34,542 bases of DNA from Mariprofundaceae bacterium (GTDB taxonomy: Bacteria > Pseudomonadota > Zetaproteobacteria > Mariprofundales > Mariprofundaceae): the NCBI GenBank assembly GCA_030950905.1, contig JAUZQQ010000081.1, forward strand, positions 1 to 34,542, given 5' to 3'. Shown one piece after another: positions 1 to 8,494 of the stretch. The translations under genes and the position numbers were made by a program. The notes below the pieces were generated by a model. The model did not search any database. It was not told the DNA's origin and saw nothing but the letters and a program-made list of their open reading frames with translations. The first letter of the stretch is position 1. Each line of letters starts with the position of its first letter.

Positions 1-431
1 TGATGTCGGCGATGATACAGTCCCACCCGTTCGAGCAAAGTATTGGCGCGGGCTTTCACAGCGTGCAAGCCCGCCAATTCCATAGGTAACATGAAGTTTT
101 CTAGCGCATTAAAGGTCGGAAGAAGCTGAAACGACTGAAAAACAAAACCAAGCATTTCCCCACGAACTTTTGCCCGCCCCTCTTCATCAAGTTTCCCTAG
201 ATCCTTGCCCCCTAAAAACACCGTGCCCGTTGTCGGTAAATCAAGCCCTGCCAAAATGCCCAGCAGTGTTGATTTGCCAGAACCCGACGCGCCCACTACG
301 CTTGCAGCCTCACCTGTGTGAATTTTCAGGTTGATGTCACGTAATATATGCAAATCTCCCTCTGGACTGGTTACACATTTACCCAAACCAGAGGCTTGCA
401 CAATCACAGGGGTACGCTTATCCATGCTCAT
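1..431 (-). CDS. ybbA: ABC transporter ATP-binding protein, YbbA/LolD type (3' part missing)
   Basis: This is the ATPase subunit of a MacB/LolD-class ABC exporter, absent from the ORF track and read from the minus strand. The visible N-terminal ~143 residues hold a Walker A motif (VGASGSGKSTLLG) and a Q-loop segment (GFVFQSFQLLPTFNALEN). That Q-loop closely resembles E. coli YbbA, whose gene is also divergent from tesA. The signature motif, Walker B and H-loop lie beyond the window edge. The start is ATG at 431, or ATG at 425 two codons later (ATGAGCATG). An AGAGAG-like ribosome site precedes 431. Partners in E. coli are the YbbP permease and possibly TesA; YbbP is not visible here. Assignment to the LolD/YbbA group is secure. 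The exact subfamily rests on tesA synteny. Confidence 0.88.
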   Translation of the reverse strand, partial: MSMDKRTPVIVQASGLGKCVTSPEGDLHILRDINLKIHTGEAASVVGASGSGKSTLLGILAGLDLPTTGTVFLGGKDLGKLDEEGRAKVRGEMLGFVFQSFQLLPTFNALENFMLPMELAGLHAVKARANTLLERVGLYHRRH

Positions 432-1047
432 TCGGTCTCTCTTATGCCTATCTCTTTGCTGTATACCTTGGCTGACCCAAGCAAGCACCATTACAAAAAA
501 ATGCAATATTTTGGTGCTTGGCGACAGTTTAAGTGCTGCTTTTGGCATAGCAACGAAGGAAGGATGGGTGCACCTTCTGAAAATGCGATTAAAAGAACGC
601 GAAAGCACGTGTGGCGTGGTGAATGCCAGTGTCAGTGGTGAAACCACCCAAGGAGGACGCGCCAGATTGCCGGCGTTATTGCAGCAACATCAACCCAGTT
701 ATCTTATTCTTGAACTCGGTGCCAACAATGGTCTGCGGGCATTACCCGTTGATCGCATGCAAAAAGATCTTTCATCAATCATTGAAACTGCACAAAGCGT
801 AGGTATTCACGTGCTACTGGTCGGTATGCTTATGCCGCCCAATTATGGGCCAATATACACGCAGCAATTTGCCTCGGTCTATCAATCATTGGTCCACGAA
901 TATAAGACTCCTTTTGTCCCTTTTTTGCTGGAAGGGGTGATCACAAAACCTGCGTGGATGCAGGCTGATGCGCTACACCCAAACGCAAAAGCTCAATCAA
1001 CCATGCTAAATCTTATATGGAACCAGCTTCAGCCCATGATTAAATAG
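424..1047 (+). CDS. tesA: Multifunctional acyl-CoA thioesterase I / lysophospholipase L1 / arylesterase
   Basis: An SGNH/GDSL hydrolase of 207 aa, close to the usual length of secreted TesA. Residues 1-20 form a signal peptide (MLIRSLLCLSLCCIPWLTQA), so the enzyme should be periplasmic. The four SGNH blocks are present: GDSLS with nucleophile Ser35, Gly72 in SVSGETT, Asn101 in LGANNG, and the DxxH pair Asp182/His185 in DALHP. The family hydrolyses fatty acyl thioesters, lysophospholipids and aryl esters. The ORF track starts at 331, but that extension reads antisense through ybbA. ATG 424 gives a signal peptide directly and is preferred. Its start codon overlaps the start region of divergent ybbA. 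Confidence 0.93.
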   Translation: MLIRSLLCLSLCCIPWLTQASTITKKCNILVLGDSLSAAFGIATKEGWVHLLKMRLKERESTCGVVNASVSGETTQGGRARLPALLQQHQPSYLILELGANNGLRALPVDRMQKDLSSIIETAQSVGIHVLLVGMLMPPNYGPIYTQQFASVYQSLVHEYKTPFVPFLLEGVITKPAWMQADALHPNAKAQSTMLNLIWNQLQPMIK

Positions 1048-1063
1048 GCATAGCCTTTGCATT

Positions 1064-1111
1064 AAAGCCCTGTGTTTATGACGGAACTTTGTTGACAGCG
1101 TAAGGGCTTTT
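1064..1111 (+). terminator. Candidate terminator after tesA
   Basis: AAAGCCCT (1064-1071) and AGGGCTTT (1103-1110) form an 8-bp inverted repeat followed by T, with a long 31-nt loop. It lies just after tesA and before yfgM. The long loop and short T tract make this a weak call. A TTGACA box sits inside the loop at 1092-1097 with no convincing -10 after it. Confidence 0.3.
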
Positions 1112-1245
1112 CCTAGCCTGTTCGGTTCTAAATTAAAACTTAGGTAAAACTTAGCCACGAGAATTTGAGCAATCTTTCTATTCTCGGACTGCCTCCTAAG
1201 AAGGATAAAACAGTGAACAGTAACAAAAATGGAAGCAGTCACCCA

Positions 1246-1869
1246 ATGAATACAGAATTATCTGTTGATTTGGATGATTTAAAGCGGGATGTGCAATCAG
1301 CACAGATACAAGCTTGGTTACGCAAACACCAACAGTTGCTGACCGTTGGTGTGGTGGTGCTTTTGTTGATGGCAACGGGCGCAAGCTTATGGAATGAACG
1401 CCTTAGCTCACAGCGTGAAGCGGCGGCTTCTTTGTATTATCAGGGGGTAGCACAGACCGATTTAGAGAAAAAACAAGTCGTCTTCTCTGATATCATCAAA
1501 GATTACAGCAATACAGCTTACGGCCTTTTGGCACGTTTACAATTGGCTGTACTGGTAGAAAACCCTGAACCTATATACCAATCATTGATCGATGATAAAA
1601 CGATTTCGCAAATATTTCGTTGGCAAGCTCGTCTTGATTTGGCTGAGTATTATATCTCCCAAGATAAGCTGGATCATGCCAAGGCATTGCTGAGTATACG
1701 GCTTGGCAAACAATATGAGCAACTGCGTTATTATTTGCTGGCAAGCATTAGTGATGGAGCAGCAAAGAAGGACTATTTACAAAAATCTTTGGATGCTGAA
1801 TCGAATGATGCGTTGCTAAAAGACAAGGTTTCATCGTTGCTCGGTCAATCAATTGCGACCAAAGAATGA
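1246..1869 (+). CDS. yfgM: YfgM-like SecYEG ancillary protein (TPR_21 domain)
   Basis: Inner-membrane protein with a short cytoplasmic N-terminus, one transmembrane helix (about residues 31-49, LLTVGVVVLLLMATGASLW) and a periplasmic tetratricopeptide-like region. YfgM in E. coli associates with the SecYEG translocon and PpiD and helps hand over secreted proteins. From ATG 1246 the product is 207 aa, matching the family, and GGAAG lies 10 bases upstream. A GTG at 1213 with AAGGA 7 bases upstream is an equally good alternative that adds 11 residues. The TTG at 1165 in the track is unlikely. The stop overlaps bamB by 4 bases (ATGA), and the yfgM-bamB-der order is the classic one. Confidence 0.85.
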   Translation: MNTELSVDLDDLKRDVQSAQIQAWLRKHQQLLTVGVVVLLLMATGASLWNERLSSQREAAASLYYQGVAQTDLEKKQVVFSDIIKDYSNTAYGLLARLQLAVLVENPEPIYQSLIDDKTISQIFRWQARLDLAEYYISQDKLDHAKALLSIRLGKQYEQLRYYLLASISDGAAKKDYLQKSLDAESNDALLKDKVSSLLGQSIATKE

Positions 1870-3020
1870 AACTATACCCATGGTTTAGCCTGTTGATGGC
1901 TGTGTTAATGTTTTCTGCATGTGCAAAAGATACGGTGCACAATACCCAAGCCATCCCCCTTAAACAATCCATTGGAATTCTTTGGCAAACAGATGTGGAT
2001 AATCGCAAACCGCAAGATGCGATGAGCTTTGCTCGCCCTATGGTGAGTGGCTTACTGCCTGAAGCAACCATTGCCATAGGCGGGCTTGATGCGCGTATTC
2101 ATCTGCTGTCTATGTCAGGGCATGAACAAGCCCGTATTCCAATCAAAAATAACTCGGACTCTGGTGGTCTGGAATTAAAAAATGGTCTGATTATCATCGG
2201 TGATACTGGCGGTATGCTGTATGCTGTTGACCCTGTAAAAAAAGAAACAATATGGGCATTGCAACTGTCGGCTGCTGTGACGGGTACGCCTGTTGCTGTT
2301 GCGCGTGATCTTTTGGTACAAACCATTGATGATCATATTTACCGTGTTTCTGAAGATGGTAAAAAACAATGGGTGTTTTCGGCGAAAGCCGAAACTTTGG
2401 GCTTGTATATTAGCCCGACACCGTTGCTTAAAGATGGTCGGATTTACAGCCTGCTTGGCAATGGCGATGCACTGGCTCTGGATGCCAAATCAGGCGATTT
2501 ATTGTGGCGCAAACAATTGTTGTTGGACTCACGGGCTGGGGCTTTGAACAATATGCGGGTTCCGCTTGCAACACCGCTTGCTTTGTCGTCATTAAAAATG
2601 GGGGGCAATACCTTCCCTGATGTGTTGTTGGTGGCCTTTTACCAAGGTGAAATTTTTATACTAAAACGGCAAGATGGCGCGTCATTGATGACCCATAAAA
2701 TCTCATTAAAATCATCGCCAGTGGTTCAAGATGGGCGCATGTTTATGGCCGATAGCCACGGTGAAGTGCAGGCTTGGGATATAGAATCAGGGGTATTGAT
2801 TTGGCATCGAACTTTATCCAAGGGCGAGCTGATGGGACCCATCTTGTGGAAAAAACAATTATGGGTACAAGATGATCAAGGTCAGTTGTTTCGTTTAAAT
2901 GCCGATGGTGATCTATTGGCCAGTCGGACATTCCCTGGTCGCTTTGATCGCTTGCCCATTATCACCGTTGATGGATTGTTGTACCACAACAACCTCGGCG
3001 GTCTGTACATGGTGTATTGA
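1866..3020 (+). CDS. bamB: Outer membrane assembly lipoprotein BamB
   Basis: A lipoprotein of the BAM complex, which inserts beta-barrel proteins into the outer membrane. The 384-aa product starts with a lipoprotein signal (LLMAVLMFSAC, Cys at about residue 19). The rest is PQQ-type beta-propeller sequence with recurring units such as GDTGGMLYAVDPVKKETIW, ALDAKSGDLLWRK and AWDIESGVLIWHR. Length and repeat spacing fit BamB. The residue at -3 of the lipobox is Phe, which is less usual. The gene overlaps yfgM by 4 bases at its start, and its TGA overlaps the der ATG (TGATG). Confidence 0.92.
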   Translation: MKLYPWFSLLMAVLMFSACAKDTVHNTQAIPLKQSIGILWQTDVDNRKPQDAMSFARPMVSGLLPEATIAIGGLDARIHLLSMSGHEQARIPIKNNSDSGGLELKNGLIIIGDTGGMLYAVDPVKKETIWALQLSAAVTGTPVAVARDLLVQTIDDHIYRVSEDGKKQWVFSAKAETLGLYISPTPLLKDGRIYSLLGNGDALALDAKSGDLLWRKQLLLDSRAGALNNMRVPLATPLALSSLKMGGNTFPDVLLVAFYQGEIFILKRQDGASLMTHKISLKSSPVVQDGRMFMADSHGEVQAWDIESGVLIWHRTLSKGELMGPILWKKQLWVQDDQGQLFRLNADGDLLASRTFPGRFDRLPIITVDGLLYHNNLGGLYMVY

Positions 3021-4447
3021 TGGCACTTTCACGCTTACCCGTCGTGGCCATTGTTGGTCGTCCCAATGTCGGAAAATCGACACTTTTCAACCGTCTCGTT
3101 GGCTTCAGGCAGGCAATTGTTGGCGATCGCCCTGGTGTAACCGTTGATCGCTTAGAAGGGCAATGCCAATGCGGTGCGCGGCAAATGGTGTTGGTAGATA
3201 CAGGTGGCATTGGTGAAACACCGTATGGTGAAATGCAACAAGCCATTGATGCGCAGGTGGATGCAGCATTGGATGTCGCAGATTTGGTTATTTTTGCTGT
3301 GGACTCAAAAACGGGGGTCACGCCCGTTGATTATGAGATTGCTGCTATGCTGCGCCGCAGTGCCCGTGCTTTGTTGCTGGTTGTCAACAAGGCAGAAAAT
3401 GTCAGCACTGCCCATGATTTCTATTCTTTGGGACTGGGTGATCCTTTGCCTGTATCGGCAATGCATGGCGAAGGCGTGAGTCATTTAAAATCCACCCTAG
3501 AAGCCGCGCTGCCAGATTGGACAGCAAGCGATGATGATGCGCAAAAGCCACTGGCTTGTATCAGCGTCATTGGCCGCCCCAATGTGGGTAAATCCACATT
3601 GATCAATGCTTGGCTGGGGCGCGAACGTATGGTGGTTAGCCCGATTGCAGGAACCACCCGTGATGCCATTGATTCAGATATTCCTTGGCAAGGCGGCATT
3701 GTGCGTTTGATTGATACGGCAGGTCAGCGCAAACATGGCCGTATTGCTGATGTCATTGAGTTTGTTGCGCGTGTAAAAGCAGTGCAAGCCTTTCGCCGTG
3801 CTGATGTTGCGGTATTGCTGCTCGATGGCGGCGAAGGCATTGTCGAACAAGATATGCGTTTAATGCAATTGGCACGAGAGTCTGGCTGTGCTTTGATGGT
3901 GGTGGTCAACAAATGCGACCTTCTTTCAGATGCTGAATGGAAGTATTATGCCGAGCGTTTAAACTTTCGCATGCGTGGTTTACCTGATATACCCGTTAAA
4001 CGCATCAGTGCCAAAGACCGCAAAGGTATCAACAGTTTATTAAAATCAGCATTAAAGGCTGGTGAGCGCAATCGTTTTACCGTTGGTACTGGCGAATTGA
4101 ACCGTTGGTTAGAAGCGGTTCAAATACGTCAACGTGCGCCACTGGTGGATGGCGCTAGCGTGCGTCTTAAATATATCTCTCAAGTTGCAACAACGCCGCC
4201 AACGTTTAAAGTTTTTTGCAACCGCCTTAGCAGCATTCGTGGTGGTTATTTGCGTTATTTGGAGCAAGACTTTCGCCGTGTTTTTGACTTGCCAGGTATT
4301 CCCGTTCGTTTTATTTTTTCAGCCTCAAAAAACCCTTATGCAGGGCTTGATCCACAACGTGACGAAACGCCAGAGGCGCGCGCCGCTTACCGTCGTTCCA
4401 AAAAGCGTAACAGCAAACGGCAAGCGCATGAAGGCAAATACCGTTAA
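3020..4447 (+). CDS. der: Ribosome assembly GTPase Der (EngA)
   Basis: Double-GTPase protein needed for 50S ribosomal subunit maturation. Two G domains in tandem are visible: GRPNVGKSTLFNRL...DTGG...NKAE, then GRPNVGKSTLINAW...DTAGQRK...NKCD. A C-terminal KH-like domain follows (about residues 355-440), with a basic tail ending RRSKKRNSKRQ. The 475-aa length fits the family. The first domain has NKAE where NKxD is the textbook form; NKxE variants occur in Der, so I do not read this as damage. ATG 3020 is chosen over the TTG at 3017 because it overlaps the bamB stop. The TAA overlaps the ratA ATG. Confidence 0.97.
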   Translation: MALSRLPVVAIVGRPNVGKSTLFNRLVGFRQAIVGDRPGVTVDRLEGQCQCGARQMVLVDTGGIGETPYGEMQQAIDAQVDAALDVADLVIFAVDSKTGVTPVDYEIAAMLRRSARALLLVVNKAENVSTAHDFYSLGLGDPLPVSAMHGEGVSHLKSTLEAALPDWTASDDDAQKPLACISVIGRPNVGKSTLINAWLGRERMVVSPIAGTTRDAIDSDIPWQGGIVRLIDTAGQRKHGRIADVIEFVARVKAVQAFRRADVAVLLLDGGEGIVEQDMRLMQLARESGCALMVVVNKCDLLSDAEWKYYAERLNFRMRGLPDIPVKRISAKDRKGINSLLKSALKAGERNRFTVGTGELNRWLEAVQIRQRAPLVDGASVRLKYISQVATTPPTFKVFCNRLSSIRGGYLRYLEQDFRRVFDLPGIPVRFIFSASKNPYAGLDPQRDETPEARAAYRRSKKRNSKRQAHEGKYR

Positions 4448-4884
4448 TGCATTGTTTTGAAGAGACGCGGCTGCTAAATTGTGGCAGCCATGATATTTTT
4501 TTGGTGGTGATGGATATCGAACGCTACCCTGAGTTTCTACCTTGGGTATCAGAAGCCGTGGTATTAACGGCAGGCGACGACCAATTGAGTGCCGAGTTGG
4601 TGGCTGATTTTTCGGGTATGAAATACACCTTTCGCACCGTGGATCGTTTTGTTGTAGATCGCATGGTGGAAATCCGTTTGTTGGATGGTCCTTTTCGTTT
4701 TTTGGAAAGCTTTTGGACATTTGAGACTGTGGAAAACAATCGCTGCCGCGTTCATTTCTCTATTGAATTTGAATTTAAAAACATCATGGTTTCGTTGATT
4801 GCTACGCCAATTTTCACCGCTGCTTGCAAAAGCATGGTGCAGGCCTTTGAACAACGTGTTTACCAGTGCAAAAAGAAAATATAA
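4447..4884 (+). CDS. ratA: RatA-type ribosome-association / Coq10-like START domain protein
   Basis: A 145-aa single-domain protein of the Coq10/RatA (START-like) family. In E. coli RatA was described as binding 50S subunits and blocking 70S formation. Homologues in mitochondria (Coq10) bind ubiquinone, so the core biochemical role is debated. Recognisable segments are the N-terminal DIERYPEFLPWV motif and the C-terminal helix with FTAACKSMVQAFEQR. The start ATG overlaps the der stop (TAATG), and the stop overlaps the rnfH ATG in the same way. The neighbouring rnfH gene (E. coli ratB) supports RatA over a generic polyketide cyclase-like protein. Confidence 0.9.
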   Translation: MHCFEETRLLNCGSHDIFLVVMDIERYPEFLPWVSEAVVLTAGDDQLSAELVADFSGMKYTFRTVDRFVVDRMVEIRLLDGPFRFLESFWTFETVENNRCRVHFSIEFEFKNIMVSLIATPIFTAACKSMVQAFEQRVYQCKKKI

Positions 4885-5180
4885 TGCAAGTTTCTATCTG
4901 TTATGCTTTGCCCCAACAACAATATTTAGAAGTGGTTGATGTTGCGGATGCTTGCACCCTTGAAGAAGCCATTGCCACCAGTCGATTGCTGGAAGTCTTC
5001 CCTGATTTTGATCTAAACCTGCACGGTTTTGGTATTTATGCCAAACTTAGCAAACGCGATGCTATCGTTAAAGAGGGGGATCGCATTGAAATTTACCGCC
5101 CATTGCCGCGCAAGCCACGCGACCCCCATGCAATGGCCGAAAAAAAAGCCAGAATTAAAGCTAAGAAATTAATTACCTAG
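4884..5180 (+). CDS. rnfH: RnfH family protein (UPF0125, RatB)
   Basis: A 98-aa ubiquitin-fold (beta-grasp) protein of the RnfH/UPF0125 family. The sequence holds the family core (MQVSICYALPQQQYLEV near the start, GDRIEIYRPLPRKPRDP near the end) and a basic C-terminal tail. Its function is not established; the name comes from linkage to rnf genes in some species. Start ATG 4884 overlaps the ratA stop, so the track's upstream start at 4866 is not used. The last 8 bases overlap the 3' end of the convergent mltD-like gene, so there is no room for a terminator between them. Confidence 0.9.
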   Translation: MQVSICYALPQQQYLEVVDVADACTLEEAIATSRLLEVFPDFDLNLHGFGIYAKLSKRDAIVKEGDRIEIYRPLPRKPRDPHAMAEKKARIKAKKLIT

Positions 5181-6357
5181 AAAATGGGTTCTTCCCATAA
5201 AAAGCATCGTTGTTGGGTAAGCGCAATTGTTGTTTGGGCTGGAGAAATTTTTGAACATCAGGGTTTTCTAATTGCAAATCACGCATACGAACATGGTAAC
5301 GTTTTGCAATACGCCACCATGAATCCCCTTGTTGTACCGTGATATATTTGGCCTTCTTATCAGGCATAGAAGCCCCAGATAAATCAATACCATGTCCCGT
5401 CGAAAACGCAGGCAGGCATAGTGTTAATGTGGTATTTTTAGAATAACGGATGCGTTCTAATTCGGGGTTTAAACGAAAAATAGTTGTTGTTGCTATATGC
5501 AGCTTTTCACCCAATTCCTGAATGTCCAATCCTTGTTGTTGCAGCCGCTGAACACGCGGGCTTTCTGGGAAAGTGAGCCGCCCCATGTATTGGGCATAAG
5601 CAAGACTTAATACGTTTTTTACATAAGCACGACTGGCTTTGGGTGCAGGCAGTGCATTCAATCCATCTGAAGGTTGCCAGCCGCCTTGCTTTTGTAAAAA
5701 TTTTGCCAGTCGTGAAGGGCCACAGTTATAAGCCGCCAAGGCCAGCGGCCAATATTCAAAGCGTTCTTGTAAAGCTTGTAAGTATTGGGCGGCGGCATGG
5801 GTGCTTTTTTCGACATGGCGAAGATCATTGCTTTTCGTGTTTCCTTTAAGCCCCATGGCACGGGCTGTTGAAGGCATGAATTGCCACAGACCAGCGGCTC
5901 CTGCGGGCGATATCTCATAGGGGTTGTACTTGGACTCCACAGCGGGAACAACCTGCAAGGCTATTGGCATCTTCATTTCACGCAAAACATCAACCACCCG
6001 ACGGCGAACAAAAATAGAGTTATTGGCGACAACTTGCCAGTGTCGTTCAGGAAAATTTTTTACAGCACGTTCTTCCAACATGGTTAAATCAAGCTGGGAC
6101 AAACCTTTTAATAAAATAGGCAAAATAGGTGCAAGTGGAAGAATACTTGTCGGTGCAGGTGCAACAATGCTTGTGGGTAACGTGAGCATAGGCAAGGACA
6201 TCTTGGCAAGAGTTTCAGGCCATATGGGTTTAAATAGATGGTGTGTATTGCTGCTCGCTAATGTTTTTTTTGTCTTTTCATGCACATGCTGTGGCACACA
6301 GGAAGAAAGCAAAAGGAACAACAAAATAATAATGATAGTGATTGGCTTGCTTATCAT
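5173..6357 (-). CDS. mltD: Membrane-bound lytic murein transglycosylase D-like lipoprotein
   Basis: A 394-aa peptidoglycan lytic transglycosylase. The N-terminus is a lipoprotein signal (LLFLLLSSC, Cys about residue 19), placing it on a membrane facing the periplasm. An SLT family 1 domain (about residues 118-240) carries the catalytic Glu141 in AVESKYNP and the AAGLWQFMPSTARAMGL motif. A C-terminal LysM (about residues 342-385, starting YITVQQGDSWWRIAKRYHV) binds glycan. A second region, GLDIQELGEKLHIATTTIFRLNPEL, looks like a weak LysM. E. coli MltD is longer with clearer LysM repeats. ATG 6357 overlaps the priA stop by 4 bases, so the two genes are probably translated together. Confidence 0.9.
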   Translation of the reverse strand: MISKPITIIIILLFLLLSSCVPQHVHEKTKKTLASSNTHHLFKPIWPETLAKMSLPMLTLPTSIVAPAPTSILPLAPILPILLKGLSQLDLTMLEERAVKNFPERHWQVVANNSIFVRRRVVDVLREMKMPIALQVVPAVESKYNPYEISPAGAAGLWQFMPSTARAMGLKGNTKSNDLRHVEKSTHAAAQYLQALQERFEYWPLALAAYNCGPSRLAKFLQKQGGWQPSDGLNALPAPKASRAYVKNVLSLAYAQYMGRLTFPESPRVQRLQQQGLDIQELGEKLHIATTTIFRLNPELERIRYSKNTTLTLCLPAFSTGHGIDLSGASMPDKKAKYITVQQGDSWWRIAKRYHVRMRDLQLENPDVQKFLQPKQQLRLPNNDAFYGKNPFSR

Positions 6358-8492
6358 CCCATATCCAACGGATCAACATCAATGCGGCAACGCACTTGCG
6401 AGGGTAAACGAAATTGATGGAGTACAGGGGTAAGCTTCCAAGGCAAATGCTGTTTGCTGGCATCACGCAATAATACTTCAAAACGGTAATGGTAAGCTTG
6501 ACGCTCTAACGCACATGGCATGGCTTCCATGACAGTAATGTCAGGAATAGCTTTGCATAACATCGCAATCTTTTCGGCGGCTGATTGTGCCATGGCTTCT
6601 TTTTGTGCGGAACATACGATACGAACCCATCGAGCAAAGGGGGGGAATTGTAGTTGTTGGCGCAGCAGCAGTTCTTCATCCAAAACATCGGCGGCTGATT
6701 GCCCATGCATGCGTACCAACCATGGGGCTTCAGGCATCCATGTTTGCAGTAAAACACGACCCGCTTTATGGCCGCGACCTGCACGCCCCATCACTTGTGT
6801 CATTTGTTGCCACCATCGCTCATTTGCGCGAAAATCAGGCAGTGATAATCCCATATCTGCATGAATAACCCCAACCAAGGTAACATTGGGGAAATCATGC
6901 CCTTTAACCAACATTTGTGTGCCAATGAGACAATCAATATCACCATCTTCAAATTGTTTTAAAACAGCAGCCAAACGCTGATGACTGGTGACCATATCAC
7001 GGTCAAAACGCGCCAATCGCAAGCGGGGGATATGCTGCTCTAATGTTTCATGCAAACGCTCTGTGCCAATCCCCATGGGCAGCAAGGCTACTTCGCCGCA
7101 TTGCTCGCAACAGCGTGGAACCACCCGATTATAACCACACACATGGCAGCGTAACTCTCGACTTTTACGATGCAATGTGAGACGAAGCGCGCATGCCACG
7201 CAGTGAGCCACATCACCGCAGGCGACACAGTGCAAGGCGGGGGCATAACCACGACGATTAAGAAATAAAATGGATTGTTCTCCAGCATCCAGTGTGTCTT
7301 TTAATGCCTGCATCAACGGCGGCGATATAACAGCTTTATGCTGGCGCATATCGACGATTTTAATCGCAACAGGCTGACTTTTTATCGCTTGCAGGGTTAG
7401 GTCCAGCCGTTCATAGCGACCTTGTTTTACTTGTTGCCAGCTTTCTAGGCTGGGTGTGGCAGAACCAAAGATTATGGGTATTTTCATGGTTTGGGCGAGC
7501 AATAATGCAGCATCACGGGCAGAGTAACAAAGACCATGATGCTGTTTAAAACTGGTATCGTGTTCTTCATCAATAACGATCATGCCCAAGCGTGGCAAGG
7601 GTAGAAACAGTGCAGAGCGTGTGCCTATCAATACCTCTGCTTCAGCCAAGTGACTGATTGCAGCCAAGCGTTGCGCTGTAGCCAACGCCGAATGCCATAC
7701 CATAACACGGTCAAATCGCTGGCATAAGCGTTGTTGCCACATCGGCGTTAAGCCAATTTCAGGCACTAAAATCAATACTTGCTTGCCTGCCTGAACACAA
7801 TGACGGGCAGCATTTAAATACACCTCAGTTTTGCCAGAACCTGTGCAGCCAAACAGCAACACCGGGTGAAAACAGTTTGGCGCGGCCAAAATACTGTTAA
7901 GTGCTTGTTGTTGTTCGTGGTTTAATGTTGGGGGTGGCGCGCTGCATGGGTTTTCTGCTAGCCATACCGCTGGGGCTACAGCTTCTTGCAAAGCACCTTG
8001 TTGCACAGCCTGTGAAATATCCCTGAAAATATAAGGGCTGGTACAACGAGCACGTAAAGTTTTAATGCTTAAGGGTGTATTCCTGCGAAATGCTTGATGC
8101 AAGTCGGGAAATGATTTAGCCAACATCGCTGTATCCAACTGGCGAAAACGGCGGTGATTGCCAACACTTGCCCAAGCCAGCGCAGTTTCCCACACGATGC
8201 CCAATGGTGGGAGATAATAACGTGCCAAACGCTGCAACCATTGCTGCCGCAACACATCATACAAGGGTGCGACATCCAACACATCCAGCACATCCAATGT
8301 TTTGATGCTGGGCTTTTCGCCTGACTGAGAAACAATCACACCAAGGCGTTCGCTACGCCTCAATGGTACAGATACGCGCAGACCAATGTGTACTGTTCCC
8401 AAATGTTTTGGCCAACGGTAATAAAACAAGTTCCGCAAGGGTGAATACACAGCAACAGCAACCCATATAACCGCATCTTGCTGTATTTTCAT
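6354..8492 (-). CDS. priA: Primosomal replication restart helicase PriA
   Basis: A 712-aa 3'-5' superfamily 2 helicase that reloads the replisome at stalled forks. Motifs are intact: Walker A GCTGSGKT (residues 215-222), DEEH (308-311), motif III FGSATPSLES, a zinc-binding insertion with paired Cys (CVACG...CVAC...CHVCG...CEQCG) and motifs V-VI (GTQMLVKGHDF; QVMGRAGRG). The N-terminal DNA-binding domain has a short in-frame LDV repeat (LDVLDVLDV, about residues 67-75) from 9-bp units. Upstream, a 9-bp inverted repeat overlaps the likely ribosome site. The gene follows era after 27 bases and overlaps mltD by 4. Confidence 0.97.
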   Translation of the reverse strand: MKIQQDAVIWVAVAVYSPLRNLFYYRWPKHLGTVHIGLRVSVPLRRSERLGVIVSQSGEKPSIKTLDVLDVLDVAPLYDVLRQQWLQRLARYYLPPLGIVWETALAWASVGNHRRFRQLDTAMLAKSFPDLHQAFRRNTPLSIKTLRARCTSPYIFRDISQAVQQGALQEAVAPAVWLAENPCSAPPPTLNHEQQQALNSILAAPNCFHPVLLFGCTGSGKTEVYLNAARHCVQAGKQVLILVPEIGLTPMWQQRLCQRFDRVMVWHSALATAQRLAAISHLAEAEVLIGTRSALFLPLPRLGMIVIDEEHDTSFKQHHGLCYSARDAALLLAQTMKIPIIFGSATPSLESWQQVKQGRYERLDLTLQAIKSQPVAIKIVDMRQHKAVISPPLMQALKDTLDAGEQSILFLNRRGYAPALHCVACGDVAHCVACALRLTLHRKSRELRCHVCGYNRVVPRCCEQCGEVALLPMGIGTERLHETLEQHIPRLRLARFDRDMVTSHQRLAAVLKQFEDGDIDCLIGTQMLVKGHDFPNVTLVGVIHADMGLSLPDFRANERWWQQMTQVMGRAGRGHKAGRVLLQTWMPEAPWLVRMHGQSAADVLDEELLLRQQLQFPPFARWVRIVCSAQKEAMAQSAAEKIAMLCKAIPDITVMEAMPCALERQAYHYRFEVLLRDASKQHLPWKLTPVLHQFRLPSQVRCRIDVDPLDMG

Positions 8493-8494
8493 CG

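Noticed and set aside
1092-1097. TTGACA as a yfgM promoter
   Set aside because: No acceptable -10 lies 16-18 bases downstream; the box falls in the loop of a possible terminator hairpin.
3365-3400. NKAE instead of NKxD in the first Der G domain as a damaged site
   Set aside because: NKxE forms occur naturally in Der proteins, and the rest of the domain is intact.
5924-6433. 169-aa plus-strand ORF opposite the mltD-like gene
   Set aside because: It covers the lipoprotein signal and SLT start of mltD on the other strand and crosses the priA-mltD junction. The sequence is not protein-like.
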